Shown: positions 12,601-27,600, counted from the stretch's first letter. The stretch is DNA of 64,000 nucleotides from Diplosphaera chodatii (GCA_032358165.1 JAALGY010000011.1:1054001-1118000); one strand, 5' to 3'. Translations and numbers: made by a program. The notes: generated by a model not told the origin, from the sequence alone.

Positions 12601-15600
12601 CCAGCAGGTGGCGGTGCGCCAGGTGGGCGGCCACCAGGCTGGAGGAGCACGCGGTGTCGGTGGACACGCTGGGGCCCTGCGGTGAGGACCACAGTGGTGG
12701 TGCCTGGCCTTACAGAGTTTACATGATATGTAACTGGACCTGGCAGAAATGTTGTGGCAGCGCAGGAAACTCGCATGGCACTGATTGCCTCACCTGCAAG
12801 CCGAAGGTGTACGACAGGCGGCCTGTCGAGTATGCCAGCCCATTGCCGGTGGCCACAATTGCCGTGATCTTGTGTCCCAGGTTGTAGTGCAGCTGCTGGT
12901 ACTCCTGTTGCAGAAACACGGGCCATGATTTAAATTGCTGGGCTCAGGTGCATAGAGGCTGGCCAGAATTAATGAGAGGTGAGGAAGTTATCATCTTTGA
13001 CAACGCGCTGATGAGTCGGCACACTTGGTCGGCAGGGCACACCTGGTACATGCAGCCGATGTACACGCCGGTGGGGGTGTCCTGCAGGGGCCCTGTAGCG
13101 GGCGCCGCGTCCGCCAGCGCCAGGGCTGCCTGCTCCAGCAGCACCCGGTTTTGGGGGTCCATGCCCTGCGCCTCCGCCGCCGACAGCCTGTAGCGGCACG
13201 GTCCATTGTTGTTGTATCTAGATGCATGGTCGTTCAATCGTTCAATCAACTAGCACCAACGACACAATAAGTAGATGCGAGTGCGCTGTGAAGCGCAGAA
13301 GTTTCATGTGTCCTGCTGAGACGCAGCACTTGTCAGGCAGCTAACCATTGCATGCGGCCTGCACCTGAAGGCACCAGCGTCGAACTTGTCGAAGCCGGTG
13401 ACAAATGCCGCCAGCCGCACATTCATGGTCAGGTTGCGGGAGGCGTCCGGCGCATAGTACTCCTCGACATCCCACCGCTGCGCTGGCACCACCTATATGC
13501 CGCAGCGAGCGGAGCATGTCAGCTGCTCGTTGGGCTCTGTGGCATCAACCCTGGTCCACAGACCAGACTACTCTACCAACAGTGACACACAAAGCAGGAC
13601 CGCCTGCCTGTGGGAGGTCGGCCTCTGTGCGCCAGACGTTCCAGAAGCCCGCCACGCCGCCGGCAGCGCTGCCTGGCCAGCGGCCAGAGACGCCCGCCAC
13701 ATTGACCGCCATGCCGCTGTCACTATCCTCAACCCAGCTGAGCTCAGTGCCGGTGCCAGACATCCGACTTGGCTGCCCCAGCAGGTGGCCTGACTGCGAC
13801 AGCTCTGCTGCGATGTAGGTTGCCAGCGCATCAGTGGTTGGGTGGTCGAAGGTGACAGTCGCCGGCAGCTCGAGACCAAACTCTGCTCCCAGCTGCGTGC
13901 GCAGCTCCACAGCGCCTGCACATCGTCAACCGGCACGCTGAGACTCCTCCACTGGCAAATCTCTGCTTGTGTGCATTGCATGACGAGTTGTCATTTGACT
14001 TCCAAACATGTGCAATAAAGACGCAACACTGCAGCAGCCGGACAGGAGATGGTGCCGAACCTTGCAACCGCATTTCAGGTTGCATGGCTGAGCGTGCGCC
14101 GTGCCGGCTGCTGCTTACAAGTGTAGCAGCATCACAAAGCCATATCACAATACAATTGTAGTGGGCGGGTACCTATGGAGTCGAGGCCAGCTTCCATCAG
14201 TGGCTGGTCCGTTGCGCCGGTAGTGCCCAGGATGTCGGTCACAACACTCTGCACACGCGCCAGTACCTCCGCCCTGCCCACTGCTGCTGGTGCCTGGGCT
14301 GCTGCCTGCAATGAGACAATCGGTTGGCTGCTTCGATCGTTCACCGTGACTTGTGCGAACATATTGTCACCTTAAAACAGTCACATGCAAGCGCTCCTGT
14401 CATAGATGAGGGGTTAGATGCATCAGCCTGCATCGCTCTCTTGAATGGCAGGTGCATGAGCTGACTCAACTGAAAAGAGACAACTGCGTCAGCGTTCTTT
14501 TGCACAGTGACTGTCTGCTGCAAAGCACTCGCATCACTCACCTGCTCAGACATGTGCTCTGACGACTGCAGAGCCTCTGCAAGGTGTGCTGCAAGCGCCG
14601 CGGCCGTCGGGTGGTCAATGATGAGTGTCGGCGGCATGTCCGTGCCATACTTCGCGCTCAGCGCATCGCGCAGCTCCACAGCACCTGCATTGGCAGACCG
14701 TGTCATGACAGCTTTCACATGAGAAGTGCAGTTGGTCTTTCGAACGGTGTAGCTGTATGCTGCGCGCGACATGGCCAAGCTCGTTTCTGCCATACGGCCA
14801 GAAATGCCGAGCTTGCACCTGCCCCTCCACATGCGCATAGCTGCTGCCCGCCTTTCCTGTTGGCATGCTTTGACCATTCATGTGCATCAACACCATAGTT
14901 CCTGGGTGCACCGGTGCTCCCCTCCAAATGTATCCATCAGGGTTTAATGCCCACCCAGGGAGTCCAGCCCGGCCTCCATTAGCGGCTGCTCGGGCGGCAC
15001 CGCTGAGCCCAGGACGCCCGCCACCACAGCTGCAACCTCCTCCTGGAGCTGAGCCGCATGAGGCGCCGCAGGCGGCCTGCCATGGGCAGCCTGAGCTGCG
15101 CGCCTGATGCCCCGAGCATTGCGGCTGTGGCGGGGTGCAGTTGTTTGAGGCGCAGCAGGTTGCACGCCGTCTGCCAAAGCTGGCTTAACGTACCCTGCAT
15201 CGTCAAATCGCAAGCTGGAATATGGCATGATCCCGTCACCAAGTTCTTCAGTGGCCAGCTGATGTAATAGCAAAAGGTGAGGCATGCTGAACACCTGCCA
15301 GGAAGCCAGCGAGAGTGGCGATGGTCGGGTAGTCGAAGGTGACGGTGGCCGGCAGCTCGGCACCAAAGCGCTGGCCGAGGCTGTTCCGGAGCTCCACAGC
15401 ACCTGCATTACAGCAGAGATGGCGGTTCAGGATCGAACTGTTGACTGCTGAGCACCAACAGCTGTCGCATGTACATGCCGGATGGCAGCCGCTGCTGATG
15501 GTCATTGGCCATGCTTCGCCATAATGCAACAATTGCGGCTTTAGCATATCTGGGTGCCAAATGGACCTGCTGTGTGTATACATACCTATGGAGTCGAGGC

Positions 15601-18600
15601 CAGCCTCCATCAGAGGCTGACCAGGATCCACTGCACCGCCCAGCACGCCCGCCACAACCTCTGCCACCGCCGCCTGCACTTCTGCCACCTCCTGCTTCGT
15701 GTGCGGCCGCTGCTGCTGCTGCTTCTGAGCAGCTCCCCTGCCGCCTCGCTTGTAACCTGGCACTGCGGGCCCTGCTGTCCTCACAGACACCGCTGCTGCT
15801 GTGGTGGCGGCACCAGCAGGGGCCGCTTTTGCATGGTGGGCGTGCTCGGAGAACAGCGGGAAGATGTGGGTGGCGCCCACCATCAGCTTGGGCCAGTCAA
15901 ACGGCGATGCCACACGCTGCGCACGATGTGCCGACGCTGCAGCAGACAGCGCCGCAACTAGCGCAGCTACGCCCTTCTCAGGGTATACCACGCCAAGGCC
16001 TGCAGCACGAAGACTCAAATTTTTGGGCAGTGTAGAACCACAGTTGAAATACGCACCCCGGCCTGATGATGGTCAGTCACCACGCTGCCTTTGCTTTCAA
16101 ACAAAACATTGCAGCTGCACATTGTCAGGCACACACCCGACTTGAGGATGCGGGGCAGCAGGTTGTGGGTGACGGCCATGCCGCTGCCCGCCCATGCGCC
16201 CCACTGCATGCTGACCGCCGCCCAGCCTGCAACGCAATGTACCACCAGGCACAGTTGCACATGCCTTGGGATGATGTTCGTCAGGCTGCTCGAACCAAGC
16301 TCTGGTCAAGTTAAGCGCAAGTGTGTACCTTGAGCAGCCTTGGCGCTGGCCCAGGCACACAGCGAGGCGTTTGCGGATGCGTAGTTGGGCTGTCCCAGGG
16401 GCGCCACGATGGATGACACACTGCTGAAGGCAATGACGCCGCGCGTCGGTGCGGCTGATAGCTTGTGCTCCAGGGCCTGCACGCCGGCCACCTTCCCGGC
16501 AGCCACGCGGCGGAAGGAGCCGGGCGTCTGCTTTGCCAGGCGCCCGTCCTCCAGGACACCTGCAATCAAACACAGAAAAGGGTTTCAGAAGATGTCATGT
16601 GACGACAGCAGCTGGCCAACTGCATGTCACGCGGCTCATGCCCTGCGCTTCAACACATTTGCGGCGGCGTCAAGACCTTCACTTCAGGCCATATGGCATA
16701 GGAGTGAACAAAGCTTGCAACACATGCCGCAAATGGGCAGGCAGCATGCAGGCCGGGGCCGAGTCAAGGCACACAGAAAGGCAAGTTTACGATCCCACCG
16801 GCTGTGTGCAGCACTGGCGCATGTGGATCTGCAATGCTGTCCACGGCCGCCGCTGCGCCCTCAGCAGTCGACACGTCGGTGACAGCCAGCGACAGCAGCG
16901 CAGTGGATGACGCCCGCAGCAGGAGACCAGGCAGCTGCCCGGCCCAGTCGCACAGCGCCAGGTGCTGCACCCCCTGCGGTGGCGTAGCTCATGGGCTCAG
17001 TGTCGTTTGCGGTCTTCACAGGCGTCAGAAGTACCTAGGGTGATTATGACATCATTGCCCCACATTGGCTATGTCAGCAGGTGCTGACTTGGCCGACACC
17101 TGAAACCCTGCACACTTTCCTACATCCCACAAAACAGGTGCTGCACCCCCTGCAGTGGCGTAGCTCATGGGCTCAGTGTCTTTTGCAGTCTTCACATGTG
17201 TCAGAAAAAGCTAAGAGTATTATGACATCATTGCCCCAAATTTGGCAGAATCAGCAGGTGGTGACTTGGCCAACACCTGAAACCCTGCACACTTTCCTAC
17301 ATCCCACAAAACATGCTCTCTGCTGAGAACTGCGGTGTGCCTGCACCCAATCGCCACTGCCAAACTTTTCTGTTGTTCTCAACCTTTGCAGCTGGTAACA
17401 GTGTTGCTCGCACATAATCAAGCTCAAGTCCGCAGGTTGGCCGATGATATGATGCGCTGTGTTTGGTTGTCACACAACCCGTTTGGCAGTACATTGAACA
17501 AGCATTGGCACGAGATTGGGCTCAGACAATTGTGTTCATCCTTCTTCGTACGTCAAACAACAGAAATCAGCGAAATTTGACATCATTGCCCAGCTAAAAC
17601 ATACCCTTTGCCCTTCGAGCCATGCATACCAGTGTCCAAAGCGTCTCACCTGCTGCACAGCCCACAGGCCAAACAGGATGCCGAGGCTGCCCAGGCCGCC
17701 GGTGATGGCCAGCGAGCTGCCCGCCAGCCAGTGGGGTGGGGCATCTCCAACTGCTGCACCAGCAGGCCCCATTGCCGGGCCTGGTGTTGGTCTTGCGGCT
17801 GTAGGCAGCAGCCGCGGCGTCCACCAGGCCGCAGCTGTGCACCATCAGTGAACTCAGTCAATGGGACGCAATGCAGCTCTGTGCTGTGTCTGGAAGGCGG
17901 TGCACGAGCATGCGAATATGCCCTTACACCGTCAAAGTGCAGCTTACCATCGGTTGCACAGCCAAAGGCGTCTGTTTCTGCTGGCACTGCAGCATTGCCC
18001 AACGCTGCGGCGGCGCCGAGGTCCGCACCAGCCCACTTGAAGCCGGGGAACTCCTGCAGCATGTTGCGCAGCACGCCCCATGCGCCGGCGGCCGCCACTG
18101 TGCTGCACCTGCTGGCTGGCACTGCAGCAGCAGGGCAAGGCGAAACTTGAACAGGTTGTTGGGCGGCACGGTGAGGGCCAAGGACTGCGCCAAAGCATAG
18201 CACACGGACGAAGCACTACATATACATTCTCACTACCTGGAGCTTCAGACGTTCCAGGAAAGCTGAGGGCGCCATGCGTCTCAAGCTGGAGACGAGTTCC
18301 CATCAGCTCTCTGCTCCCCTGTGCTGTAAGCTGCTGCAACAGTGCGGCGCTCTGGTATGCGGGTTGCGCAGGGTGCACAGCATTGGAGAACGCCGCAAGC
18401 TTGTACACCTTGCTGTCTGTCGCCTGCTGCACCTGGTATTGGACGTGCACATGCTCGATGAGTACCCTTAACTGATCTCTGGGTTGTTTGGCTGCATTAC
18501 AGATATAATGCTGGTGCATGCAATCAATTACCTTCCATGTGATGCTGCTTGTCTGCCATTGCCTGTGTGCTGCAGCAGCCTGCACGGTCGTAGGCTTGTC

Positions 18601-21600
18601 TGCCTGCCACACAATATCATACTGTAGTGGCAGCTCTGTAGCCCTGGCAGCTGCCCGGACCACCTGCAGGCAGACACTGACCATTTGAATCTCTGCTAGC
18701 ACCATGTCTCAATGCTGATGTGGATTTGTACAATGGGCTCAGTGGGTGAGCGCCACATATATCATGGCGGTTTTTCCACTCAACGAGACACGAGAATCTT
18801 CATTGCCCTTTCTGTACTAGATGTGGTAACACATGAGTGTCTGTAGTCAATACTGTACTTCTGTTGCATACCTTAGCAGTGAAGCCAGCTAGGTTTGCCG
18901 TGCCAGTGCCCAGCCCGAAGCTGGTCACCACGCTGCCATCGGGCAGCAGAGCATCCAGGGCGCCACAGCACCACTCCCCGCTTCCTGCTGCCTCACCAGT
19001 ACCCAACCGCCATATTGCAAATGCTCCCAGTGCTGCCGGGATGCGTGTTACGGCAGGGCTGTCTTCAATGTCTGGAGACTGGGTGCTGCTGGACAGCACC
19101 GCTGCCGTGTGCGTTGTTGCATCAAGCACTGCAGGGTGGATGCTGTAGGCGCCCGGCTGGCGGCCATAGGAGCGGTCTTCGCCGAGCACGGCCACAGCTG
19201 CCAAGGCTGGCGCTGCTGCTGCAGCAGTGTGGCTGTGTAGGGCTGTGTGTGCAGGTGATGCACGTGACACAACCCTGCGGCCCAAGTGCTTGCGCCGCCA
19301 CAGCTGCTTGACGCCTGCAGCTTGCAGCCATCAGGTACTAGAAGCAGGACATCACGGTTGCCTGGCAGCCGGAATCATGTAAATGCAAAATGCATCCAGC
19401 ATCACTATTCATCTCACTGCCCTAGTTGCAGGCTGGACCTACAGTCAGTGGCAATGTTCTCACATCGAAGTCGTGATGCACTTTCAGCAGAAATGCAAAA
19501 AGGTGCATGGCTCGTTGGTGGACGATCACTGCCATCGACAGTAGAACCAGCCTTCTAGATGCAATACTGGGTTGCTGTCAAGAGTATGCCAACAAGTCGT
19601 ACCTGCATGCGCCGTCAGGTGCAGCTGGCCGAGGTGCGGCGCCTGCGCTGCCGCCGACCTGACCTGCAGGGCCCCACCCGCTGCGCCGACCGTGCAGCTC
19701 AGCACGGTGTTGTGGCCAGGCTGCAGCTCCAGCGGCACCGCGATGCTGACTCCCAACACCGCAACTGCAGCCAAAGGATGCTGGTGGCTGAACCCAATGG
19801 CATCCTACGCCTCTGGCGGAGAGGTGGGCATGACAACGCCACAACGAGACCTCTGTGCGAAGGTCGCTTCTACATGAGGCCCAGAGACTACACCATTGCA
19901 GGGCACAATAGCGAAGACTGACAACTGATGGCTGTCGTCCTGGTGTCTCCTTTCAGGGCAGTAGTGCCATGTGCTGCACGCGTTCTTACCGTGAGATGCA
20001 GCACCGTCGCTCAGGCATGCTGCGGCTGCATGCGCCACTTCAAACATTGCCGCACCCGGCAGCAGGATGCGCCCCTGCCGGGAAGGACACGCAATTGTCA
20101 AAGCACTTGGGATGCAGACTTGGGAGTTGGGGTGAATTGCCACTTGCGCATGATCCTCCCGTTTGCTAGCGATTTGTCATAATCACTCACCTGGACCCGA
20201 TGGTCGCTGAGGTAGGCGAGCGCCGCCCGAGCCGTGTGCGTCTGCAGCGCGACCTCCACGCCCCTGGCCGAGGTGCGCCACGCCAGCGCGGTGTGCAGCA
20301 GAGCGTGCGCAGCGGGCGCGAACCAGAAGCGCTGCAGCTGCCAGGGTGCAGCCTTGTGGGCGTGCACAGACTGCGGGTTGGGCGGCGGGGCTTGCTGCAC
20401 GATGGCATGCGCATTCGTCCCCTGCATGCAAAATCGCAGGTGAGAACACAGCTAGACATCGGCCTTTTCACTTTCGCTTTGGAGTTTTGGCTCCAGACAC
20501 CCCTTCAAAGGTACTGCAGGGCAGGTGCACCTGGAAAGCAAAGGAGCTGATGCCCATGGTGGCAGCTCCCGCAGCGCCCAGCACTGCGCGGGGGCAGTCC
20601 TGCCGCAGCAGGTGGGGCCGAGGGCCGCCCTTTACTGCCGCTGCGGCCAGGATGGCGGCGACCTGGCGGTTGATGGTGCGCAGGTGCGGCAGCGCCGAGC
20701 TGGAATCGCTGGCTAGCATGCCGGCAGCCTGCAGAAAGTCTTCCAAATTGTGACAGCATGTGCAGAAAGTGCTGCATTTGCAGATGCACGGCTAGGGGGT
20801 AAGGACAAGGCAATGTGCAGAGGCGCGTGCGACAGGGCCGTACACAGTCCAGCTGTTGTCTGGACTGTGATCATGGCCGACTTCACAGCCGCCTCTGCAG
20901 TCGATCTGCAGCTAACAAGCAGGACCATGTGTAGCATGTAGTTAGGGAGCCAGCTCACATGTATGATGCCGACTGCCCCGGCTGCCGGCTCAGCGTGTCC
21001 AATGCGCGCCTTGGCAGCGGTGAGCCTTACAGGCGCCTTTCCGCCTGTCAGGACTGCTGTGGCGGCGCCAACCTCAATCGGATCACCTGTGTATTTGCAG
21101 TGTGCAATGCGTTTAGTAGCTACGCACATGGGTTTCAGCATCCCTGCCAGCACCCCTCTCAGGGGTGCTTGCAGGGGTACTAGCATACCCTTTAGCCTAT
21201 CAAGCGGGGTGTCAACAAGCAATGAGCATGGCTACTATTCGCGCTCAGCGATCATGCTGTTCACTATCATCATCGGGCTCTCAGCAACTCTAGTTGCGGC
21301 AAAAACACACCAAGGGGCGTGCCGGTGCCGTGCATTTCTAGCGCAGCCACATCTGCTGCCGCAATCTCCGCTGCCTCCAAGGCACCAAGGATGACCTGCA
21401 CATTAAAGGATGCATAGGTGCTGTTGAACAGGTGACAGCAGAACACAGTCTGAACTGCTGTGTGAATTGGATTTGTGGATTCGCGGCATCCATATTCCAA
21501 ACGTATGGCACCTGCTGCTGGGAGGGGCCATTGGGCGCCGTCAGGCTGCTGGACCGCCCGTCCTGGTTGACGAAGGAGCCCGCCATCAGGCATGCTGACG

Positions 21601-24600
21601 CCGGCTGACTGTCGTCCGTATCATTCTCAGCGCTGCCGCTGGTCGCTCCAGGGCCACTCAATGGATCCAGGCGGATCACGATGGCGGCCTCAACGCGCAC
21701 GTACCCATCCGCGGAGGCGTCCAGGGTCTTGCACCGCCCATCAAGCGTCAGCATGCCAGCCACCTGCAAGTGGATGCAGGCATCACTGGCAGGTGCACCA
21801 CACTCGAGCAGCGCAACTAGCGGGTAGGTTCATGAGGTGCATGCTCGAGCACAGACCATCTCTCGGTCGTAGGCTGTGCTAAACAGGGAGCAATTTCCTG
21901 TTGCTGCGCTGTCTGTTGACATGGCAGCACCCGATGTTGTCCAGGGCATGCGTTTTACTTGCAGAATGTACCTGGGTCGCAGCTGTCGTGCGCTCTGCTA
22001 ACATGAGGTTCACGCCCGCTGCCAACGCCGGCACATGCGCCTTGGCAGCGTGCGACGCACCCATGTGCACGCCCACCAGAGCCGATGAGCATGCGGTGTC
22101 GATCGACACAGCAGGGCCTGCCCAGAGGAAGACAATCAGTCTTTGCCAACAAGGACTTCGGTGCGGATTTGCAACGACGAGCAGCGTCCTTTGCCCTCAG
22201 CATTGCTGCAGCAGCAACCTGTTTGCACACTCGGACCACCCTCCGCTTCTAGAGGCAGCTGATAGGGAGCCGCTGCTTCTTGAAGCTTTGGCTTGCTGAG
22301 TATGCAAAGCAAGGTGCTCATGGCCAAGTATGACTTGCACCATGCAAAATTGCTGTGGGTCACCCTTCAGGCCGTAGTGGAACGATAGCCGCCCGGCAGC
22401 CACGCTGAAGGGTGTGCCGGTTGCAGTGAAGGCGCCCATCGCGCCCAGGTGCGGTGCTGCCAGGCTGCCGTACTCCATCTGCTGGATGCCCACGTACACG
22501 CCCATTGCAGCAGAGGCTGCGCTGGCGTGGAAGCTGGATGCTGACACCAGCGGCTGCATCACCTCCCATGATGTCTGCAACAATCAAGAAATTGGATCAT
22601 GACATTGGCAACGCCCTCAGCAGCCTTTTCAGCTGAGAAGGATTGCCCCCAGATCACAACTTCCAGCTGGCGTGAGGTGGGTGCCAAGTTTCATTGACAC
22701 ACCAAACAGCTGCCCTTCGTTGCAGCAATGTGACAATGCTGCAGCGCAGCAAGACAGAGGGAACGCACCTCCATCAGCAGGCGCTGCTGAGGGTCCATGA
22801 GCTGTGCCTCTGGCGGGGTGATGCCGAATGCCGCGGCATCAAAGACGTCCACGCCGGCGATGAAGCCACCAAAGCGCACGCGCAGCGGGTGCACCCCGTC
22901 GCGCAGCCCCTCCAGGTCCCACCGCTGCAGGCTGGCAGTCCCCACAGCGTCACCGCCGACAACCGAGGCTGCAGGAAGCAGCTGCGGCATGCGGGCGGCG
23001 ATGTGCAGCGCCAGGAGCGTGGCGCCCGGAGAGGAAGCAGGAAGGTGCGAGCCCAGGGCTCCGGGCATCAGCAGCTGGCGTGGCGCGGCGTCAGCGCCCT
23101 GCTCCTCCGGAACCAGCAGGCTGTGCAGGTGCGCCGTCATTGCGGGCACCGAAGGATAGTCGAACACCAGCGTGCCCGGCAGCTCCCGCCCAATTGTCTG
23201 ACACCGCAGCAGCCATTGTTCAGTAAGTACAGTATCATACTGGAATGTTGGTGATGTGCCCTCTGCAGAGGTATTGCTGATTATCATGGAGTCCATGCCA
23301 AGTCAGATGAGCTGACAACCACTGCAATGGCCCATACATCACTCCTCCATCATTGCACGATGCTAAAGTGCAATCAGCTGAGAAGCCGGCGCATGCCATT
23401 GCACTGCCAGACCCTGACAGCAAGCCATCAATTCCACCAACACCTTGCCGAGCGAGTTGGACAGCTCCACCGCCGACAGCGAGTCGAAGGCGCCCGGCGC
23501 AAAGCGGCCACCCGCCTCCAGGCCGTCTGCGCCCACCGCTTCCTCTGCCGCCGCCTGCACCTGGGCCAGCACCTCCGCCTCTGACATCACCGGCTGCTGC
23601 CTGGCTGCTGAGGCTGCCGCCACGCCACCCTGCTGCTGTCCCTCCAGTGCCATGCCGCCTGCTGCTGGGGCGTGCTCCACATGCGCGTGCGCCTCTGCTG
23701 GCACAGTCGCCAGCTGGCGCAGGAAGGACCATGGCCCCTTGGCGGTGTTGACGGCCCGGAAGCGGGACGCAGCGATGCCGGCCCGCACTGCGCCGGGGGC
23801 ATATCCAGCCTCTGCAAAGGCCCGGGAGGCCTCTGCTGGCGCCAGGCCGTGTAGGCCCAGGTTGCGCATGCTGTCTGCATGCTCTGCTGCCATGCCCACC
23901 TCCCTGACACAAAGAAACACCAAGTTCTCATGCTGCCAGTCGAATCGGGTTGGGAGTCTGGTTCCAAGCTTGCAACGTGCCTTGGTCTGCCATCAGCAGC
24001 ATGCATTCCTGCGGCACAGGAATGTACTGCTTGCATATGCACAATTCGACCATGGCACTGTGGAACCGGCACGCAAACCGAAGCTGCAGCCGACCACCAG
24101 CTGCAGCTTGCATTGCAAGCTGGCATCCAGATTGCCATGCTCAAGTGTGAGATCAGGCTGGTGCTGCTTGTCTAGCAGTACCTAGGGTGACCTCAGCCCA
24201 TGTAACCACCATGTCACCCGCAAGTATAGTAGGCAACTCACCTGAAGGGCCCGAAATTAATGGCTGTCGTGGGCAGCCCAGCCGCCATTGCTGAGGCCGC
24301 GGTCGCGTCCAAGAACACGTTGCCGGCCGCATAGTGGGCGGCGCCCGCCTGGCTCCACACCGCAGCCGTTGATGACAGCAGCGCGGTGTGCTCCGGCACC
24401 AGGTCCGGCAGGGCGCAGGCTGTGGCTCCCGTCACCTGCATGGTGATATGCATGTGGATGACCAGACGAGGTTTTACGGCTGTGTTTGGTCTCCATGTGC
24501 GCCTATGGCTTGCAGGCAGAGACGGCATACACAGAATGGTTACACGGTGCTGCAGTGCTCGTCCTGAAGCCGGACAAGCACAGGCAATCTGGTGCACTGT

Positions 24601-27600
24601 GCCATCTCAGCATACGCAGCAGCTATTCACATGAGGGCTGTTCAACGACATTTGGCAACGCAGTCCTTGCACTAATGCTGTGACGCACCTTAGCGCGGGT
24701 GACATCCAGGAAGGTCTGGGGCGTGACATCCGGGATGACGTCATAGCCCAGCGCCCCCGCAGCGTGCGCGTACGTCTGCACCGCCGGCAGCCGCTCACCC
24801 ACCCATCGCCGCACCTCTGCCATGGCTGAGGAATTGCCGGCGTCACACTTCACAACAAACACTGCTGTGCCCTGCTGGACGAGCTCTGCCAGCTGGGTTT
24901 GGCTCAGTGCCGGCTTGCGTGACATCAGCACCAAAGCCTTCTGGCCGCCAGCGGCAGCGTGTTTGGCAAGCTCCAGGCCGAGGCCCTTGGTGCCGCCTGA
25001 AATGAGCGCCGTCCGCCGCGGGTCGATGGCAGCGCGCGGTCGTGGTACAGGCTGCGGCGCTGGCACCAGTCTGGGCGCCCTGCAGCAGCATGTGGCAGAC
25101 ATGATGAGCGAGGTGCTGAGCAATATTGCTACAACAGGCTAGCTGCATGTCACAGGCGGATGGCGCATGCGCGGGCAGTGCCTCCGTCTAGCTCTTGGGA
25201 ATGTATTGTGATGGGTGTACTGTGCGTGGGCAAATTCATAATCGGTAGATGTCCTGCAGGACAGCACCATCCCATCTAGAGGATGCCAAAAAGGAGAAGG
25301 CCCCGTTCAGCCAAAGCTGCCTGAGCGCCTCTGGCTAACAATCACGGCCACCTTGCAGTGTATCGTGTGCAACCTACCAAGCTGAGAGGATTAGCTTGCC
25401 AACATGACTATATGCATTAGCCAAACATCTACCGATGCTGAGCCTGCTCAGCGACCGTACACCCATCGGATGTTTCCACACAGCGACGTCGAAACCCGAT
25501 CAGTGACAGGGGCAGTGCTACAGCGCAAGTTTCGTTCGCACCAGAGGCGACCGTGGTGCAGCACCACACATGGCTCAGCAGCGCAGGTGTCCAGCACGTG
25601 CTGCAGGGTGGCCAGGCTGGGCGGCGAGCGTGCCGGCCACAGGTCCACCGCCGGGCCGCAGGCGCCCCGCTGCTCCATGAACAGCGTCCTGCATGGTGCC
25701 AGTGTTTGAAATTAATACTCCCGCATGCTGTTGAGGCAACATTCTCACATGACACATGTGTTCAACCCTGCATAGGGCTCTCATATTGATGAAGCAACCA
25801 GTGCGCCTGCCTGTGGAGTGGACATGGTCACAATACGTTTTGTAAGGCGGGGGAATCTAGCAGCACGTGCAGCCCAGCTGCCACTTGCAAAGAGAGCACA
25901 GTAGCCTACAACCTGTCGGGGTGTGCCGCACACCTGAAGGTGCTGAGAGCTGCGTGGCGTGCGGCAGCGGCGGGGTGGCGGGCCTCGCACCCCGGCGGCG
26001 CCTGCAGCCCGAAGGTCACCAGGCTGAGGCGGGAGGCGTGGCCCGCCGCCCTGTGCGCCTGCACCGCCCACAGGCAGGCCGCCTCCAGCACCGCCTCTGA
26101 TGCGTCCTGTGGAGCAGTCATGTGGTGGCCGTTGCTGTTTTAGGGGCGTGAGATGGTGAAGAAGGCTAATTAGATGCGAAAGACCTGCTGCATCATGCAG
26201 CCTGTAGCATCATGCAAAAATAAAACGAGCAGCCAGACTATACATCATGTGCAAGTTCTGTGGGACAGCGACCCTGTGCTTCATTGTGTGATCAGCTGCA
26301 GTCATGAGGTTTGTACATCTATAGCATGCACTTGACATCTGGGTCAAGGCATGAGCACTCCTGCACCCCGAGCACAACGTTCGTATGCCTCGTAACAATG
26401 TGGTTCCTCACTTTGCGAGACGCGCTTCTGCAGTACAAGGCCCCATATGCCTCGTGACAACGTGGCATGCTGCCTGATGATTGTGGGGCCTTGTATTGCA
26501 GAAGCGTGTCTCGCAAAGTGAGGCCATTCGTATTCGCACAGTCCAAGTGTCTCCACTCCAAGATCTGGCTTTTGCATGCGTGCCCTCAGCCCAGATCCAA
26601 GATGGTGATCACTTCGAGTGTGCCACTGCCATGCAGAACAGCTCTTCTCTAGGCCCCAACAGCCGTCTAAAAGCACACTAGGCCCCATGCATCCATCCTC
26701 AGCTCACGAGTGCGCTGCACATGTAGCCTTGTCGACACTGCAGCATTGCCGTTCCGCACCTGCTGACCGCCGAGTTGGTGATGCGGGTGCGGGTGGTCGT
26801 GGTGGGGGTGCAGGTCCTCCACCACGAGCGTCCTGGCGGCGTCGCAGCCGGCGATCATCTCGCGCAGCTCCCCCTCGGTGGTGGCGACGCGCTGGTTGGG
26901 CGCCGACGTCTTCAGCGTCTCCACCGGGCCGTAGATTATGTTGACGGCCTCCACCGCGGCCCAGCCGCCGCGCACCAGGCGACCCAGGTCGACGGGCTTG
27001 CTGCTCAGCAGCAGCCATGTCTCCGGCCTGCAGGGTAGGATGCAGATGAGCCCTCCTGCTATGTGATTGATTCTTAGAACCTGCTCAACAACCAAGCAAT
27101 CACCACGACAATGTGTAAGCATGGAGGTTGCCTCTCGTTGGAGGTGTCGACTGCAGGCAGCTATCTTGTGCACTGTGCACGGTGATTTGGCCTACAGAGC
27201 CAGTTCCTGGAGCACATACATGCGTCAGCTTGAGCCAGCTGCACAAGCACATGGCCATTTTGTGGCTCTGCAGGATGCACTTCGCAGTGCAAGACCATGC
27301 CAGATGCACTTCGCAGTGCAAGAGCATACCACCTGGCGGTGTTGGAATTAGCTGGTGCGGGTAGCGGCAGCCGCTGCCATAGCTGGCAATAGGATGTCGG
27401 GCCAGCAAGCTTTCCGGTAGATGTAGTGGCCTTCAGCTGCAGCCCACTCATGGCCCAGCAGCAGCCGCTGTCTGCGGCGGCGCACACGCTGGCCAAAGAT
27501 GCCCTGCAGCAGAGGGCACATCCATGATAACACGTCGACATTAGTCGTGCCAAGCATCGACTGCAACAATGTATGCAAGCTGAGAGACGTCAAGACATCC

